Made by a program: the position numbers and the translations under genes. A stretch of 64,000 nt of DNA, from contig CAXXDH010000003.1 of the NCBI GenBank assembly GCA_963677785.2, positions 3,844,001 through 3,908,000 on the forward strand, read 5' to 3'. The notes under the pieces are model-generated. The model was not told the DNA's origin and searched no databases. It saw only the letters and a program-made list of their open reading frames with translations. This DNA comes from G963665495 sp963677785. GTDB lineage: Bacteria; Desulfobacterota; Desulfovibrionia; Desulfovibrionales; Desulfovibrionaceae. Each line of letters starts with the position of its first letter. Position 1 is the first letter of the stretch. Below, in pieces: positions 1 through 6,998 of this stretch.

Positions 1-524
1 CGAAGGATCAACGCACGCGCGCGCGTCTTGAGTGCGAGAGGGGAAAGGATTTGGAGAGGGAGAGGGAGAGGGAGAGGGGGCATTGCTGTTTTTTGCGGTT
101 GGCAATGCGCTTTCATGCGGTGCGCATGCGGGGGGCATAGATTCCGCATTGCTCTTGTCTTCTGATCGCTTTCCCCACCTGGCAAGGGCTGCTTTGCGAG
201 CTGATGCACTCCGCTCTTCGGCTGCTGCTGCATAGGCATTATGATCCTGCCAATCATGAATACAGAGCGTGCCATCCCCCAGTTTGTCGAGAAGCCCCAC
301 AGATACGAGTATCTCAACCAAGACAACCGCGTCACCACCCCAGTTGGCATCAAGAGCGATGTCCTCAGCATCCATGCCCTTCAGTATGCCGTCAGGACGC
401 GTTTCAGCGGCCATGAGCATGAGATCGATAAATGCAAGGACGCCCTCAGCTCCAAGCTTGAGTTGTAGCTTCTTACGCTTCCTGTGATCGCGGAAAGATG
501 TTTTAAGGCGTATATCTGTGTTCA
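1..524 (-). CDS. Phage replication-initiator-like protein, N-terminal part (cut by window edge)
   Basis: Reading leftward from the ATG at 524, the frame is open for 174 codons to base 1, so the gene is partial. An AAGGGA ribosome site lies 7 nt before the ATG. The first ~115 residues form a compact domain ending in IHDWQDHNAYAAAAEERS. A basic stretch (ARKAALARWGKR) follows, then a Ser-Pro linker encoded by a CCCTCT hexamer repeat at 53-80. Phage replisome-organiser and O-like proteins share this plan: a winged-helix-type N domain with a late His-x-x-Trp motif, a basic segment, a low-complexity linker, then a helicase-loader or primase-binding domain. The role in origin binding is inferred from that plan and from its place at the end of the leftward operon. 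The C-terminal domain is not visible. Confidence 0.7.
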
Positions 525-536
525 TGGGGCTATCCC

Positions 537-565
537 TTGACTCTCTGCAGAGTTTTACGTACTAT
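537..565 (+). promoter_or_regulatory. Sigma-70-type promoter facing away from the replication gene
   Basis: TTGACT at 537-542 and TACTAT at 560-565 are separated by exactly 17 bp. The promoter reads rightward, opposite to the replication gene whose ATG is 13 bp to the left. Transcription would begin near 572, and a T-tailed hairpin follows only about 32 bases later. The same hexamer pair appears at 10423-10450 in this element. Confidence 0.6.
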
Positions 566-571
566 GACGTC

Positions 572-637
572 TACCATTTGAGACTATATTGATTTTTGTC
601 TTGGCCCTCTGTTCGCGCAGGGGGCTTTTTCTTTTTT
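572..637 (+). ncRNA. Candidate oop-like small antisense RNA
   Basis: A promoter (537-565) and a T-tailed hairpin (604-637) delimit a transcript of about 65 nt with no reading frame. It lies antisense to the leader of the replication gene and points toward the gene at 816-1304. In phage lambda, oop RNA is a 77-nt transcript that starts just upstream of O and runs the opposite way. Layout and size match here; sequence relatedness is not claimed. Expression is inferred only. Confidence 0.45.
603..637 (+). terminator. Rho-independent terminator (rightward)
   Basis: Arms 604-611 (GCCCTCTG) and 618-625 (CAGGGGGC) pair over 8 bp with one G-T, around a TTCGCG loop. A tail of five T, C and seven T follows. 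The T tract exists only on the + strand, so it stops rightward transcripts and not the leftward operon it lies in. Confidence 0.6.
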
Positions 638-660
638 TAAGTGGGCAGTTTTAAACCATG

Positions 661-815
661 CCCAGGGTTCCTTGCTTTGTCTTGTCTCGCCAAGCCACGC
701 CTCGCCCGGCCTGGCCAAGCCGCAGTAAAATTTTGAGCCTTTTAGAGTCGTGCTCAGGACTCCTTGCCTATCCAAGCCGCGCCGTGCCCAACTACGCCTC
801 GCCGCACCATAAAAT
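661..815 (-). repeat. Degenerate pentamer repeat array 1 (leader of the replication gene)
   Basis: On the minus strand the sequence falls into five-base units of the form NNGGC, fading into GAGAC/AAGAC and AAGGA near its downstream end. Bases 736-800 closely match 1407-1486 in array 2, including a shared TTTTGAGCCTTTT block and GTGCTCAGG. Nearby reading frames (584-775) are products of the repeat and lack a ribosome site. It occupies most of the gap before the replication gene. Confidence 0.6.
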
Positions 816-1304
816 TCACATAAAAAGCTGAAGAGTCTTCCCTACGGGCAATGCGCCTGCGCTTGCATTGACGGCGCTTTCAACCTGCTTCACGGTTGTA
901 GGCTTGGTTGCTTGGGCTATGGCGCCGTACAGGCTGAGGGCCGCGTTGTGACGCAATTTCTCTTCGTTGGAGAGTTGGTTAAAGTCTTGAACGCAGGAAA
1001 GGATCTTCGCGTGCTTCTTGACGACGCGGCGCGTCTTGGCCAAGCCGTTGGACCCAGCGTCCACGATGTCGGAGTCATTGAGCCGGATAAGGCCTTGTCC
1101 ACGGACCACGCCAAAGACGATACGATTCTCCCGTTGAGCCATTCGGCGGGCTGTGGTGAGCGCTCCGTATGCCTTGTCCTGGACGTTTCGGCCGATACAT
1201 TGAGTCAGTTGTTCATAGGTGACTCTTTCACCCACGGCTACGCTGCAGAGTTTTTCATAAAGCGTCTTCGCGTCTATTGAGAGGACTGGAATTTGCTTGT
1301 TCAT
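816..1304 (-). CDS. Uncharacterised phage protein (162 aa)
   Basis: I do not recognise a named family. The 162-residue protein is basic and mostly helical, with no membrane segment or signal. The middle contains TTARRMAQRENRIVFGVVRG, then a basic run LAKTRRVVKKH. It starts at 1304 behind AAGGAC. It lies between two pentamer repeat arrays in the leftward operon, two genes before the replication protein, so an early replication or recombination accessory role is likely. The central segment (VTYEQLTQCIGRNVQ, then ARRMA) could be a winged-helix fold; this is a guess from residue pattern only. Confidence 0.75.
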   Translation of the reverse strand: MNKQIPVLSIDAKTLYEKLCSVAVGERVTYEQLTQCIGRNVQDKAYGALTTARRMAQRENRIVFGVVRGQGLIRLNDSDIVDAGSNGLAKTRRVVKKHAKILSCVQDFNQLSNEEKLRHNAALSLYGAIAQATKPTTVKQVESAVNASAGALPVGKTLQLFM

Positions 1305-1325
1305 GGAGTGTCCTTTTTTTGTTTA

Positions 1326-1493
1326 TGATTTCCTTGCCTTATCAGGTCTTATCCTGCCTCACCCCTTGCCCGATCAAATCTTGCCACACCGAACTATACA
1401 CTGAGAAATTTTGAGCCTTTTTGAGCCGTGCTCAGGGCTCCTTGTCTTGTCTCGCCAGGCCACGCCGTGCCCAACTACGCCTAGCCACGAAAA
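1326..1493 (-). repeat. Degenerate pentamer repeat array 2
   Basis: It fills the 189-bp gap between two leftward genes. Reading on the minus strand, NNGGC-type pentamers lead into GAGAC, AAGAC and AAGGA, then the GTGCTCAGG/TTTTGAGCC block shared with array 1, then a second run ending AAGGCAAGGAAATC about 20 nt before the ATG at 1304. The homology to array 1 spans roughly 80 bp with scattered changes. Confidence 0.6.
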
Positions 1494-2051
1494 TTATTGC
1501 CAATCAATATTGAGCACGTCGAACCTGCCGTAATAGCCGTTGTTTTGGGGCCGGAAACGTCCAATTCCGATAAACATGCCCGCCTGAGTGAGCACGGTCT
1601 TGAAGACGTCCTTGGTGATGATTTCATCCAGAATGAGGAATTGTACGTCGCCTTCCCACTGCTGAATAACCGGAAAACATTTGTACACACGCTTGGACCC
1701 GCCTGTCTGGCCGTTGGAGGGAACGAAGAGCCATTCGTGACCGACATCATCACTTTTGACGGGTAGGATAAGCGGTTCCACAACCAGGACGCCGGATACG
1801 AAATTCTTTGTGTATTTTTCCTTACCCTTGCCGGGGATGGGAATACCCGCGTATTTGGCCGCGTTAGCCAAGCTGTTTTTGAAAACCATGGGCGGAATGA
1901 AGATGTTGCCGTTTTGCGTCAGGTGCATACGCTCCGACCAACAACGCTGTTCAAACGCCTCGTCGGTTTCTTTGCTCTTCTTTTTAGACTGCAGAACTCT
2001 GCTTTGAGAGTACGGGGATACGCCTTTCAAATGTGCTGTTGCTGTGATCAT
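1494..2051 (-). CDS. Uncharacterised phage protein with glycine-rich C-terminal motif (185 aa)
   Basis: The ATG at 2051 overlaps the stop of the preceding gene, and AAGGAAAG precedes it. Residues 1-20 read as a beta strand with a polar loop. The middle carries FIPPMVFKNSLANAAKY and a basic PGKGKEKYTKNF. The C-terminus has GIGRFRPQNNGYYGRFDV, a Gly/Arg/Tyr-rich loop. This gene type recurs beside replication and recombination genes in prophages, but its function is unknown to me. The strand-helix start plus the late glycine-rich loop recalls RAMP/Cas7-type RNA-recognition folds; that resemblance is by eye and weak. Confidence 0.75.
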   Translation of the reverse strand: MITATAHLKGVSPYSQSRVLQSKKKSKETDEAFEQRCWSERMHLTQNGNIFIPPMVFKNSLANAAKYAGIPIPGKGKEKYTKNFVSGVLVVEPLILPVKSDDVGHEWLFVPSNGQTGGSKRVYKCFPVIQQWEGDVQFLILDEIITKDVFKTVLTQAGMFIGIGRFRPQNNGYYGRFDVLNIDWQ

Positions 2052-2353
2052 AGTAACGCTTTCCTTTTTTTGATTTCCTTGTCTTGTCTTGCCTCGCCGC
2101 GCCGGGCCGAGCCAAGCCTGGCCTGGCCAAATTTAAAAAATCTACCTCCCACCAAAAACACCTGCTGCGCCGCGCTCGCCACCCGCGCCCGTCGCTCTTC
2201 AGCTCCGACTTTCTTCCGCTTATCAACGCAAATACCCCAAGCCTCGCGATGCGCCTGAACGCAGTCAAAAATATCCTTGATCGCCAGCCCTTCTTTGTCT
2301 GAGACTTCCAGAAAAATGCTTTCATCTTCCGTATGGATCTGCACTTCAGCCAT
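2048..2353 (-). CDS. Small phage protein whose C-terminus is encoded by pentamer repeats (101 aa)
   Basis: It starts at 2353 behind a strong AGGAGG with 6-nt spacing, and its stop overlaps the next ATG (2051). Residues 1-52 look like an ordinary acidic domain (EDESIFLEVSDKEGLAIKDI). The last ~30 residues (GQARLGSARRGEARQDKEIK) come straight from the NNGGC repeat array. Either the array grew into the 3' end of the gene, or the original stop was lost. Function unknown. Confidence 0.65.
   Translation of the reverse strand: MAEVQIHTEDESIFLEVSDKEGLAIKDIFDCVQAHREAWGICVDKRKKVGAEERRARVASAAQQVFLVGGRFFKFGQARLGSARRGEARQDKEIKKRKALL
2068..2139 (-). repeat. Degenerate pentamer repeat array 3 (inside a gene's 3' end)
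   Basis: On the minus strand, ten or more five-base units (CAGGC, TTGGC, TCGGC, GCGGC, GAGGC) run into AAGAC, AAGAC, AAGGA and AATC. Unlike arrays 1 and 2 it is translated, because it forms the end of the 2048-2353 gene. It still lies immediately upstream of the ribosome site of the next gene (ATG 2051), the same placement as the other arrays. Confidence 0.6.
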
Positions 2354-2362
2354 AACTACCTC

Positions 2363-2550
2363 CTAAAACAACCGCAGCTGCACGCTCCGGATCTCGCTAC
2401 AATTCACAATCACTTCCTTGTCACCGACCCGCCCGTCCCGCTTGACCTTCCGGCACACCCAGTACCCCAAGTGTGCCCCCCCCACGCAATTTGGAGGTTG
2501 CCTTTATGGCGCCGGGAATTGATTTCGGTTCCTCGTTTAAGTTCGGTCAT
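2363..2550 (-). pseudogene. Small phage gene interrupted by a G8 tract
   Basis: ATG at 2550 overlaps the previous stop (ATGA) and follows AGGAGG by 6 nt. Translation reaches NLQIAWGG and then a run of eight G on the coding strand (2476-2483). In the present frame the rest is low-quality sequence stopping at 2410. With one more G the frame continues as HLGYWVCRKVKRDGRVGDKE and ends at a TAG (2363-2365) that overlaps the AGGAGG of the next gene, as expected in a tight phage operon. So the intact gene was about 62 codons. The tract may be a true mutation, a slippage switch or a base-call error. Confidence 0.6.
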
Positions 2551-3011
2551 GATATCCTCCTCACGTCATCAGCCGGGACAAAATGCGACCCGACCAACGG
2601 AATCGTTACGTAAATCCACCACCGGCCATCAAATCGTTGAATCGGGTCTACCTTGGCCCGCGTCCTGTATTCCATGGGCTTGTCCGTCTCCAGGTGCGGC
2701 CACCAGGTGACACTTATGGAGTCTCCGGCTTTGATTTTTGGTTGTTGCACCGATATGGGGGCAAAACCGGCAACTTTTTTTGTGAGTATTTGCCCCTGTA
2801 TCCGGTAGACTGCCTCAATAGTGAAAAAAGTGTGGCTGTCCTCGCCTACCCACTGCGTACTATCGCCGACACAGCGCCGCACACGGTACAGGCCGGGGAG
2901 TCCGCCTTGATCTTCCCACAATGAGGCGTCGAAACACTCCAGAAGACTTTGATGCTTTTCGCCGGGGACTTTGACGGCGAGGGAGAATGAGGGGCGGCGG
3001 GATTCGGCCAT
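2547..3011 (-). CDS. Uncharacterised phage protein (154 aa)
   Basis: It overlaps its neighbours by a few bases on both sides (TAATG with the methyltransferase stop, ATGA with the next start), so it is translationally coupled. The protein is rich in aromatic residues and strands (FTIEAVYRIQG, SISVTWWPHLET, FDGRWWIYVTIPL), suggesting a small beta fold. It has no signal or membrane segment. I do not recognise the family. Its place directly after a DNA methyltransferase could mean a partner role, but nothing in the sequence shows this. Confidence 0.75.
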   Translation of the reverse strand: MAESRRPSFSLAVKVPGEKHQSLLECFDASLWEDQGGLPGLYRVRRCVGDSTQWVGEDSHTFFTIEAVYRIQGQILTKKVAGFAPISVQQPKIKAGDSISVTWWPHLETDKPMEYRTRAKVDPIQRFDGRWWIYVTIPLVGSHFVPADDVRRIS

Positions 3012-4597
3012 TAGACGGCTACCTCCTCAGCGCTTTGCTCTTCTCCTACGTTGGCCCGCACGATGGCCGCAACGACTTGCGGCGGCACGCTATTGCCGCA
3101 CATCCGGACTTGTGCCGTCTTCGTCATCGGCTTGCCATTATAAACCGGGTCGATAATGTACGAGTCGGGGAAACCCTGTGCCCGGTACAGCTCACGCGGC
3201 TGTAACATGCGCATGCCGATGTCCGTTATCTGGTACGGCTGGCCGTGAACCATCACGAGTCCGAAGCGGTCTTTTGTTGGGATTGTGTGAAGTGGATCAG
3301 CGATATCCTGTGGACCGCCCTGGCCGTAGTATTTGACGAGAAGAGCCCGAACGTCCGCAATGTGTCCACCGCCTGCCGTGATTGTCGGCATGGGCTCATC
3401 GGTTCGCCTGCTATCTTGGTTATTACGCAGAATAACGAGATTTGATGTTAGTAAAGAATGATGGTCTACCGATGTCACCGTACCCGTGGGTTTGGTTATC
3501 TCCTGCCCAACAACACCGCCGTAGTGTTTGAGGAGCGCGGCGACTTGATAATGATGGTTCCCTGTCGTTACCGTTGGGACCGGGGAGGAGATAGCACTTG
3601 CAGCATGCCCTGATGTGTTAGTCATTAAAAGGGGAGTGACCAAGGCGAGTTCAGACGCGGACGTCACTGTGCGCAAAGGTTCTTGAGGACCCCAAATATA
3701 CTGGCTGCGCCCGGTAGACTTTGGATGAGACGGGCTTGATAAAAAGGACGTGACAAGTGCGAATCCAAGCCGTTGGGTTACTGTGCGCAAAGGCTCGTCA
3801 ATTCCCTGTCCGCGAAAGTGCTGATAATCTCTTGCCGTATGATTCAGGCTCACAATGAACGGCTCCGGATTATTAATCACAAACCGCTCAATCCCCTTCA
3901 CAATTCTACGTAGCGTATTTTCTGCCAGTGGCTTCTTGCGCTCAAAAATTGATGGTGCCGGGATATCCCAATCAATGCATTCCGCAGCTGTCCTGTACGG
4001 TAACAACCCCGGCCCATGCGTGGGCTCAGGCCAAACGATAGGTAATTTGTCGCACCTGGCAATCAGAAAAAATCTTTTGCGGATGGTCGGGGCCCCGTAG
4101 TCGCATGCGCGCAGCGTACGATATTGGACTGAATACCCATGGCGGCGAAGTCTGGCGATAAAAGCCCGAAAAGTGGTCCCGGATTGAGATTTGATAATCC
4201 GGCCCTTGTTGTCCAAAGGGCCCCAAGTTTGGAACTCCTCAACGTTTTCCATGCAGATCAGGCGCGGTCTAGTTTGCTCGACCCATTTCAGGATAATCCA
4301 TGCCAGATCGCGTATCTTGCCGTTCCTGGTCGGCGCTCCGCCTTTTGCCCTGGAAAAATGCGTACAATCCGGGGACGCCCACAGCACATCGACAGGTTGG
4401 CCAATCGTTACATGGTTCGGCTGTACTTCCCACACAGATTGGCAGTAATGCCGAGTCTCGGGATGATTCGCGGCGTGCATGCAGACTGCTTCAGGGCTAT
4501 GGTTTAAGGCGTAATCAGGATTGCGCCCCATGGCCATACGGATTCCTTCGCTTGCCCCGCCGCCGCCGGCGAAGAGGTCAATCACGAGGCCGTTCAT
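3011..4597 (-). CDS. Phage DNA cytosine-C5 methyltransferase with repeated central region (528 aa)
   Basis: It transfers methyl from S-adenosylmethionine to C5 of cytosine. Motif I is IDLFAGGGGASEG (residues 6-18). The motif IV loop is SPDCTHFS with nucleophile Cys78, a variant of the usual PPCQ. Motif VI is ENV (117-119), motif VIII is RKRFFLIA, and motif X is MCGNSVPPQ near the C-terminus. Between VIII and X lie about six modules of 35-45 residues carrying PLRTVT, PLRTVT, PVPTVT, PTGTVT, PMPTIT and PLHTIP, each followed by a hydrophobic AL/VT strand; these replace a normal target-recognition domain. No restriction enzyme is adjacent, so it is probably an orphan enzyme that modifies the phage genome against host restriction. 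Its first four bases overlap the upstream MazG-like gene. Confidence 0.92.
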   Translation of the reverse strand: MNGLVIDLFAGGGGASEGIRMAMGRNPDYALNHSPEAVCMHAANHPETRHYCQSVWEVQPNHVTIGQPVDVLWASPDCTHFSRAKGGAPTRNGKIRDLAWIILKWVEQTRPRLICMENVEEFQTWGPLDNKGRIIKSQSGTTFRAFIARLRRHGYSVQYRTLRACDYGAPTIRKRFFLIARCDKLPIVWPEPTHGPGLLPYRTAAECIDWDIPAPSIFERKKPLAENTLRRIVKGIERFVINNPEPFIVSLNHTARDYQHFRGQGIDEPLRTVTQRLGFALVTSFLSSPSHPKSTGRSQYIWGPQEPLRTVTSASELALVTPLLMTNTSGHAASAISSPVPTVTTGNHHYQVAALLKHYGGVVGQEITKPTGTVTSVDHHSLLTSNLVILRNNQDSRRTDEPMPTITAGGGHIADVRALLVKYYGQGGPQDIADPLHTIPTKDRFGLVMVHGQPYQITDIGMRMLQPRELYRAQGFPDSYIIDPVYNGKPMTKTAQVRMCGNSVPPQVVAAIVRANVGEEQSAEEVAV

Positions 4598-4926
4598 ACA
4601 GGCTCCTCAGGAATATCTTCACCAACAAGGTACGTTGTCCCAGATCTTACGATTTTACCTTGGTAGTGGAGCCATGGAGCAATAGTTTCCCCTTTTAAAT
4701 CTGAGTGCGATTTAATGGCGAGACAAGATATTTCTTCTTTTGCGGCAAGGAGCTTCATCGCAAAATCCAAATGTCCAAGCTCTTTCTCTAAATCCTGCCT
4801 ATTGTTCCATGAATCATAGCCATGGCGCAGGATTTTTAAAGCTGCTTTTCCAACTTCGTCAGCCTCTTCCGCTATGATGTAGAGACGCTCTTCTTGGGCT
4901 GGGGTAAGTCCATTTGCTTTGCTCAT
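4594..4926 (-). CDS. MazG-like all-alpha NTP pyrophosphohydrolase-type protein (110 aa)
   Basis: Residues 19-56 contain EEADEVGKAALKILRHG followed by LEKELGHLDF, the E-x-x-E...E-x-x-D arrangement of metal-binding helices in the MazG/dUTPase all-alpha superfamily. These enzymes hydrolyse (d)NTPs to NMP and pyrophosphate; phage copies are thought to clean or balance the nucleotide pool. Length (110) fits the short phage type. The C-terminal 40 residues (from HSDLKGETIAP) lack the fold's motifs and are of unknown use. It overlaps the methyltransferase start by 4 bp. Confidence 0.65.
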   Translation of the reverse strand: MSKANGLTPAQEERLYIIAEEADEVGKAALKILRHGYDSWNNRQDLEKELGHLDFAMKLLAAKEEISCLAIKSHSDLKGETIAPWLHYQGKIVRSGTTYLVGEDIPEEPV

Positions 4927-4927
4927 A

Positions 4928-5233
4928 CTACCACTGCCTTATTTGCCTGACGTTGCGGAAATATTCGTATATAGCCTTCAAACTTCTTTTTCTTGCTACA
5001 GTTTCATTGAATGCGGAAAATTCATTCGGTAATCGTATTACTCTTGGGTCGTTAATAAACTTGTCGCCCTTGAGGGTGAGAATGGGAGGAATATCAGGGT
5101 TAGAAGAGAGAGAAATTTCAACTCTGAATTGAAAAATCAACCCAGCGATCTTAATAGAAAGGATACCGCAATCATGACGATAGGATCGCTCTTCATATAT
5201 CGAACAAGGCCCGTAAGGTAGATACTCGTTCAC
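4928..5233 (-). CDS. Uncharacterised phage protein (101 aa, GTG start)
   Basis: I place the start at the GTG at 5233, which overlaps the previous stop as GTGA and follows AAGGTGG by 5 nt; an ATG at 5275 would add 14 unlikely residues. The protein alternates strands (ILSIKIAGLIFQFRVEISL) and ends in a basic helix (ARKRSLKAIYEYFRNVRQ). No family recognised. It is coupled to the gene before it and ends one base before the MazG-like gene. Confidence 0.65.
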   Translation of the reverse strand: MNEYLPYGPCSIYEERSYRHDCGILSIKIAGLIFQFRVEISLSSNPDIPPILTLKGDKFINDPRVIRLPNEFSAFNETVARKRSLKAIYEYFRNVRQIRQW

Positions 5234-5442
5234 GCCGCCACCTTCCCTTTCTCCTGCTCCAAATGCTTCTTCCACATTCTCTCAGTCATACCCCAATACG
5301 CCTGATGCGTAGCCAGATCCCAATGCCGGATTGGCGCCAGCTCCGTACATAACACCCGGAATTTCGTTTCACGTCCTTCAGCCCCGGAAATGGCCTTCCG
5401 GATAGCCGAGATCCATACATGTTTCGGTGGATTCGCTGGCAT
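5230..5442 (-). CDS. Small uncharacterised phage protein (70 aa)
   Basis: A 70-residue basic protein (AIRKAISGAEGRETKFRVL; WGMTERMWKKHLEQEKGK) with probable helices at both ends and no membrane segment. AGGGAC lies about 9 nt before the ATG. Its stop overlaps the GTG of the next gene, and it follows the CII-like regulator by 61 bp in the same leftward operon. Function unknown. Confidence 0.65.
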   Translation of the reverse strand: MPANPPKHVWISAIRKAISGAEGRETKFRVLCTELAPIRHWDLATHQAYWGMTERMWKKHLEQEKGKVAA

Positions 5443-5503
5443 ATTTTGTCAGTCCCTATTTAAACTCTCTGTTTTCCACTGGTTGCCTGGATTTTGGACC
5501 GGG

Positions 5504-6121
5504 CTAACCCTTCAACGCATCAAGCACTTTTTTATACCAGGGTCGCGCCTCTTCCTGTTCTTCGTCTTCCGGCATTACGACAGCAAAAGCCGCGGTGGAG
5601 TAATCCCGGTATTGACCTGAGGAAGAGTTATCCACCAGGGCCTTTGAAGCCGTCGCCAATGTGCAAATGGCTCGCTGAATCATCTTTTCCGTCTGGCGTG
5701 CATCGTTCAAAGAGATCTGGCCATTTTTTCCACTTTTGAGAGCTACACGAGCGCTTTCAAAAGCAACGGCTACCTCGGCGATGGATCGACCGAGTAAGTC
5801 ATACGCGTCCTCAATATTGATTTCTGATTGCCCGCCGTTCTCGGACTCAAGCCCCTCTTCATATTTTGCCCTGACCCATTCCAGAGGGATCAATGTATTG
5901 AGTCCGATGCAAAGCCGGTGGAGTTCCTGAAGAGGCGGGAAGCTTTCCTTTTTTTCGTCGGAAAACCAGCCGCGTACGGTGCTTACACTCCTGTCGCAGG
6001 CAACAGCGATATCTTCATAATTATTCTCACTGAGACCATAGGTCACTTGGAGCATCTTCTTCAGGCTCATTCCAACGAGTGTTTCTTTACCGATTTGATA
6101 TTCTTTCATTGAACGCCCCAT
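5504..6121 (-). CDS. CII/CP76-like phage transcriptional regulator (205 aa)
   Basis: Residues 19-60 form a helix-turn-helix of the phage CII/CP76 type: LKKMLQVTYGLSENNYEDIA, then ACDRSVSTVRGWFSDE. A long helical region (AEVAVAFESARVALKSGKNG) probably forms an oligomer. It is the first gene of the leftward operon, so it probably controls that operon and its own promoter. The region upstream carries the palindrome TTCAATTGAA (6130-6139). The start could also be the ATG at 6109 (MKEYQIG), which has GGGG 7 nt upstream. Family placement is by motif pattern only. Confidence 0.7.
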   Translation of the reverse strand: MGRSMKEYQIGKETLVGMSLKKMLQVTYGLSENNYEDIAVACDRSVSTVRGWFSDEKKESFPPLQELHRLCIGLNTLIPLEWVRAKYEEGLESENGGQSEINIEDAYDLLGRSIAEVAVAFESARVALKSGKNGQISLNDARQTEKMIQRAICTLATASKALVDNSSSGQYRDYSTAAFAVVMPEDEEQEEARPWYKKVLDALKG

Positions 6122-6129
6122 TTAAATTG

Positions 6130-6139
6130 TTCAATTGAA
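6130..6139. promoter_or_regulatory. Operator-like palindrome between divergent genes
   Basis: TTCAATTGAA is a perfect 10-bp palindrome in the 47-bp AT-rich gap between the CII-like regulator (leftward) and the 6169 gene (rightward). Its position suits a regulator-binding site for both directions. No clear -35/-10 pair was identified. Confidence 0.35.
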
Positions 6140-6168
6140 TATTTTTTTGCCTATGAGAAAGTATCACC

Positions 6169-6399
6169 ATGGATCTCCGATTGAAAACCAAGAAAGTCCC
6201 CGGCGGCTGGCGGGTGACTGTCCGATTCCTCGATGCTGACGGCGTCTTCTACCGACAATACTCCGTCCCTGAGCTGACCGGCGACGTGATCAACAACAGT
6301 ATTTTCGCCCGCGCCCGTCGTTCCCTTCAAAAAATCGGCCTCACCGGCCCTGTCACCATGCAAAAATTTCTGCCCATCGAAACAGACAGGAGTGATTGA
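6169..6399 (+). CDS. Small phage protein (76 aa)
   Basis: First gene of a short rightward set facing away from the CII-like regulator. It is basic at the N-terminus with a predicted beta hairpin (GGWRVTVRFLDADGVFYRQY) followed by a helix (FARARRSLQKIGL). GAGAAAG lies 8-9 nt before the ATG. No family recognised. Confidence 0.65.
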   Translation: MDLRLKTKKVPGGWRVTVRFLDADGVFYRQYSVPELTGDVINNSIFARARRSLQKIGLTGPVTMQKFLPIETDRSD

Positions 6400-6400
6400 C

Positions 6401-6628
6401 ATGTTGTACCTACCCTGGCCGTACAACTTGATTGCGTACAAAATAAAATATTGGCTTCGGCTCCGCGCTGAACGCAAGCTGTACCGTGAAATTATAGAGG
6501 AGCGCGGCATGGAGGGCCTGTCACGGTGCGCGCTTAAGCGGGCGAAATCTATTCTTTCGGATTTCGGAGCCCTCGAAGAACAAGACCGGGAACGCAAACG
6601 CAAGAAGCGGGGGGTCAAATGTCTGTAA
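6401..6628 (+). CDS. Small basic phage protein (75 aa)
   Basis: The ATG at 6401 is preferred to the in-frame GTG at 6392 because AGGAG (6388-6392) is 8 nt upstream of it. The protein begins MLYLPWPYNLIAYKIKYWL, an aromatic amphipathic or membrane-associating helix, and ends in a highly basic tail (RDRERKRKKRGVK is approximate in composition). It overlaps the next gene by 10 bp. Function unknown. Confidence 0.6.
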   Translation: MLYLPWPYNLIAYKIKYWLRLRAERKLYREIIEERGMEGLSRCALKRAKSILSDFGALEEQDRERKRKKRGVKCL

Positions 6629-6963
6629 AAGGTGGGGGCAGCGATACGGAGAGAAATACCGCCACCCCCGGTTACGGAGGTGAAGGTGCACGTATGCCAA
6701 TCTTGAAAATTTTGCCGGGTGGCCGCAGAGGAGCCGCATCGGGGGGAGATGCCTGCAGTCACCCGGACTTTAGTGGGGCGGTAGGGGTTGGAAGTATTCA
6801 GACCCCGGAGTTCCTTGCCCGCCACATCGAGATCCCGCCCGGCCAGGCCGGAGCGGAAGTGCTCGAAAGCAAGCTCAACGGCTACTGGCAAGCCGGATGG
6901 TTGGCTTTGAGCGTGATGCCCCACGGGGAGGGGGCGGCGCTTGTGGTGTTCTCCAAGATGTGA
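6619..6963 (+). CDS. Uncharacterised phage protein (114 aa)
   Basis: The start overlaps the preceding gene; a purine run (GGGGGG) sits 4-5 nt upstream. The first 50 residues are Gly-rich and look disordered. The second half (IEIPPGQAGAEVLESKLNGY, then WLALSVMPHGEG) looks folded. If the real start were the internal ATG at 6694 (MPILKILPGG), the disordered head would be mostly absent. No family recognised. Confidence 0.5.
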   Translation: MSVKGGGSDTERNTATPGYGGEGARMPILKILPGGRRGAASGGDACSHPDFSGAVGVGSIQTPEFLARHIEIPPGQAGAEVLESKLNGYWQAGWLALSVMPHGEGAALVVFSKM

Positions 6964-6998
6964 ATTCATAAAAATATTATACCTATTGAGAGGTTCCT

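Noticed and set aside
584..775. 63-codon leftward frame (ARPGEAWLGE type)
   Set aside because: Produced by the pentamer repeat array; no ribosome site.
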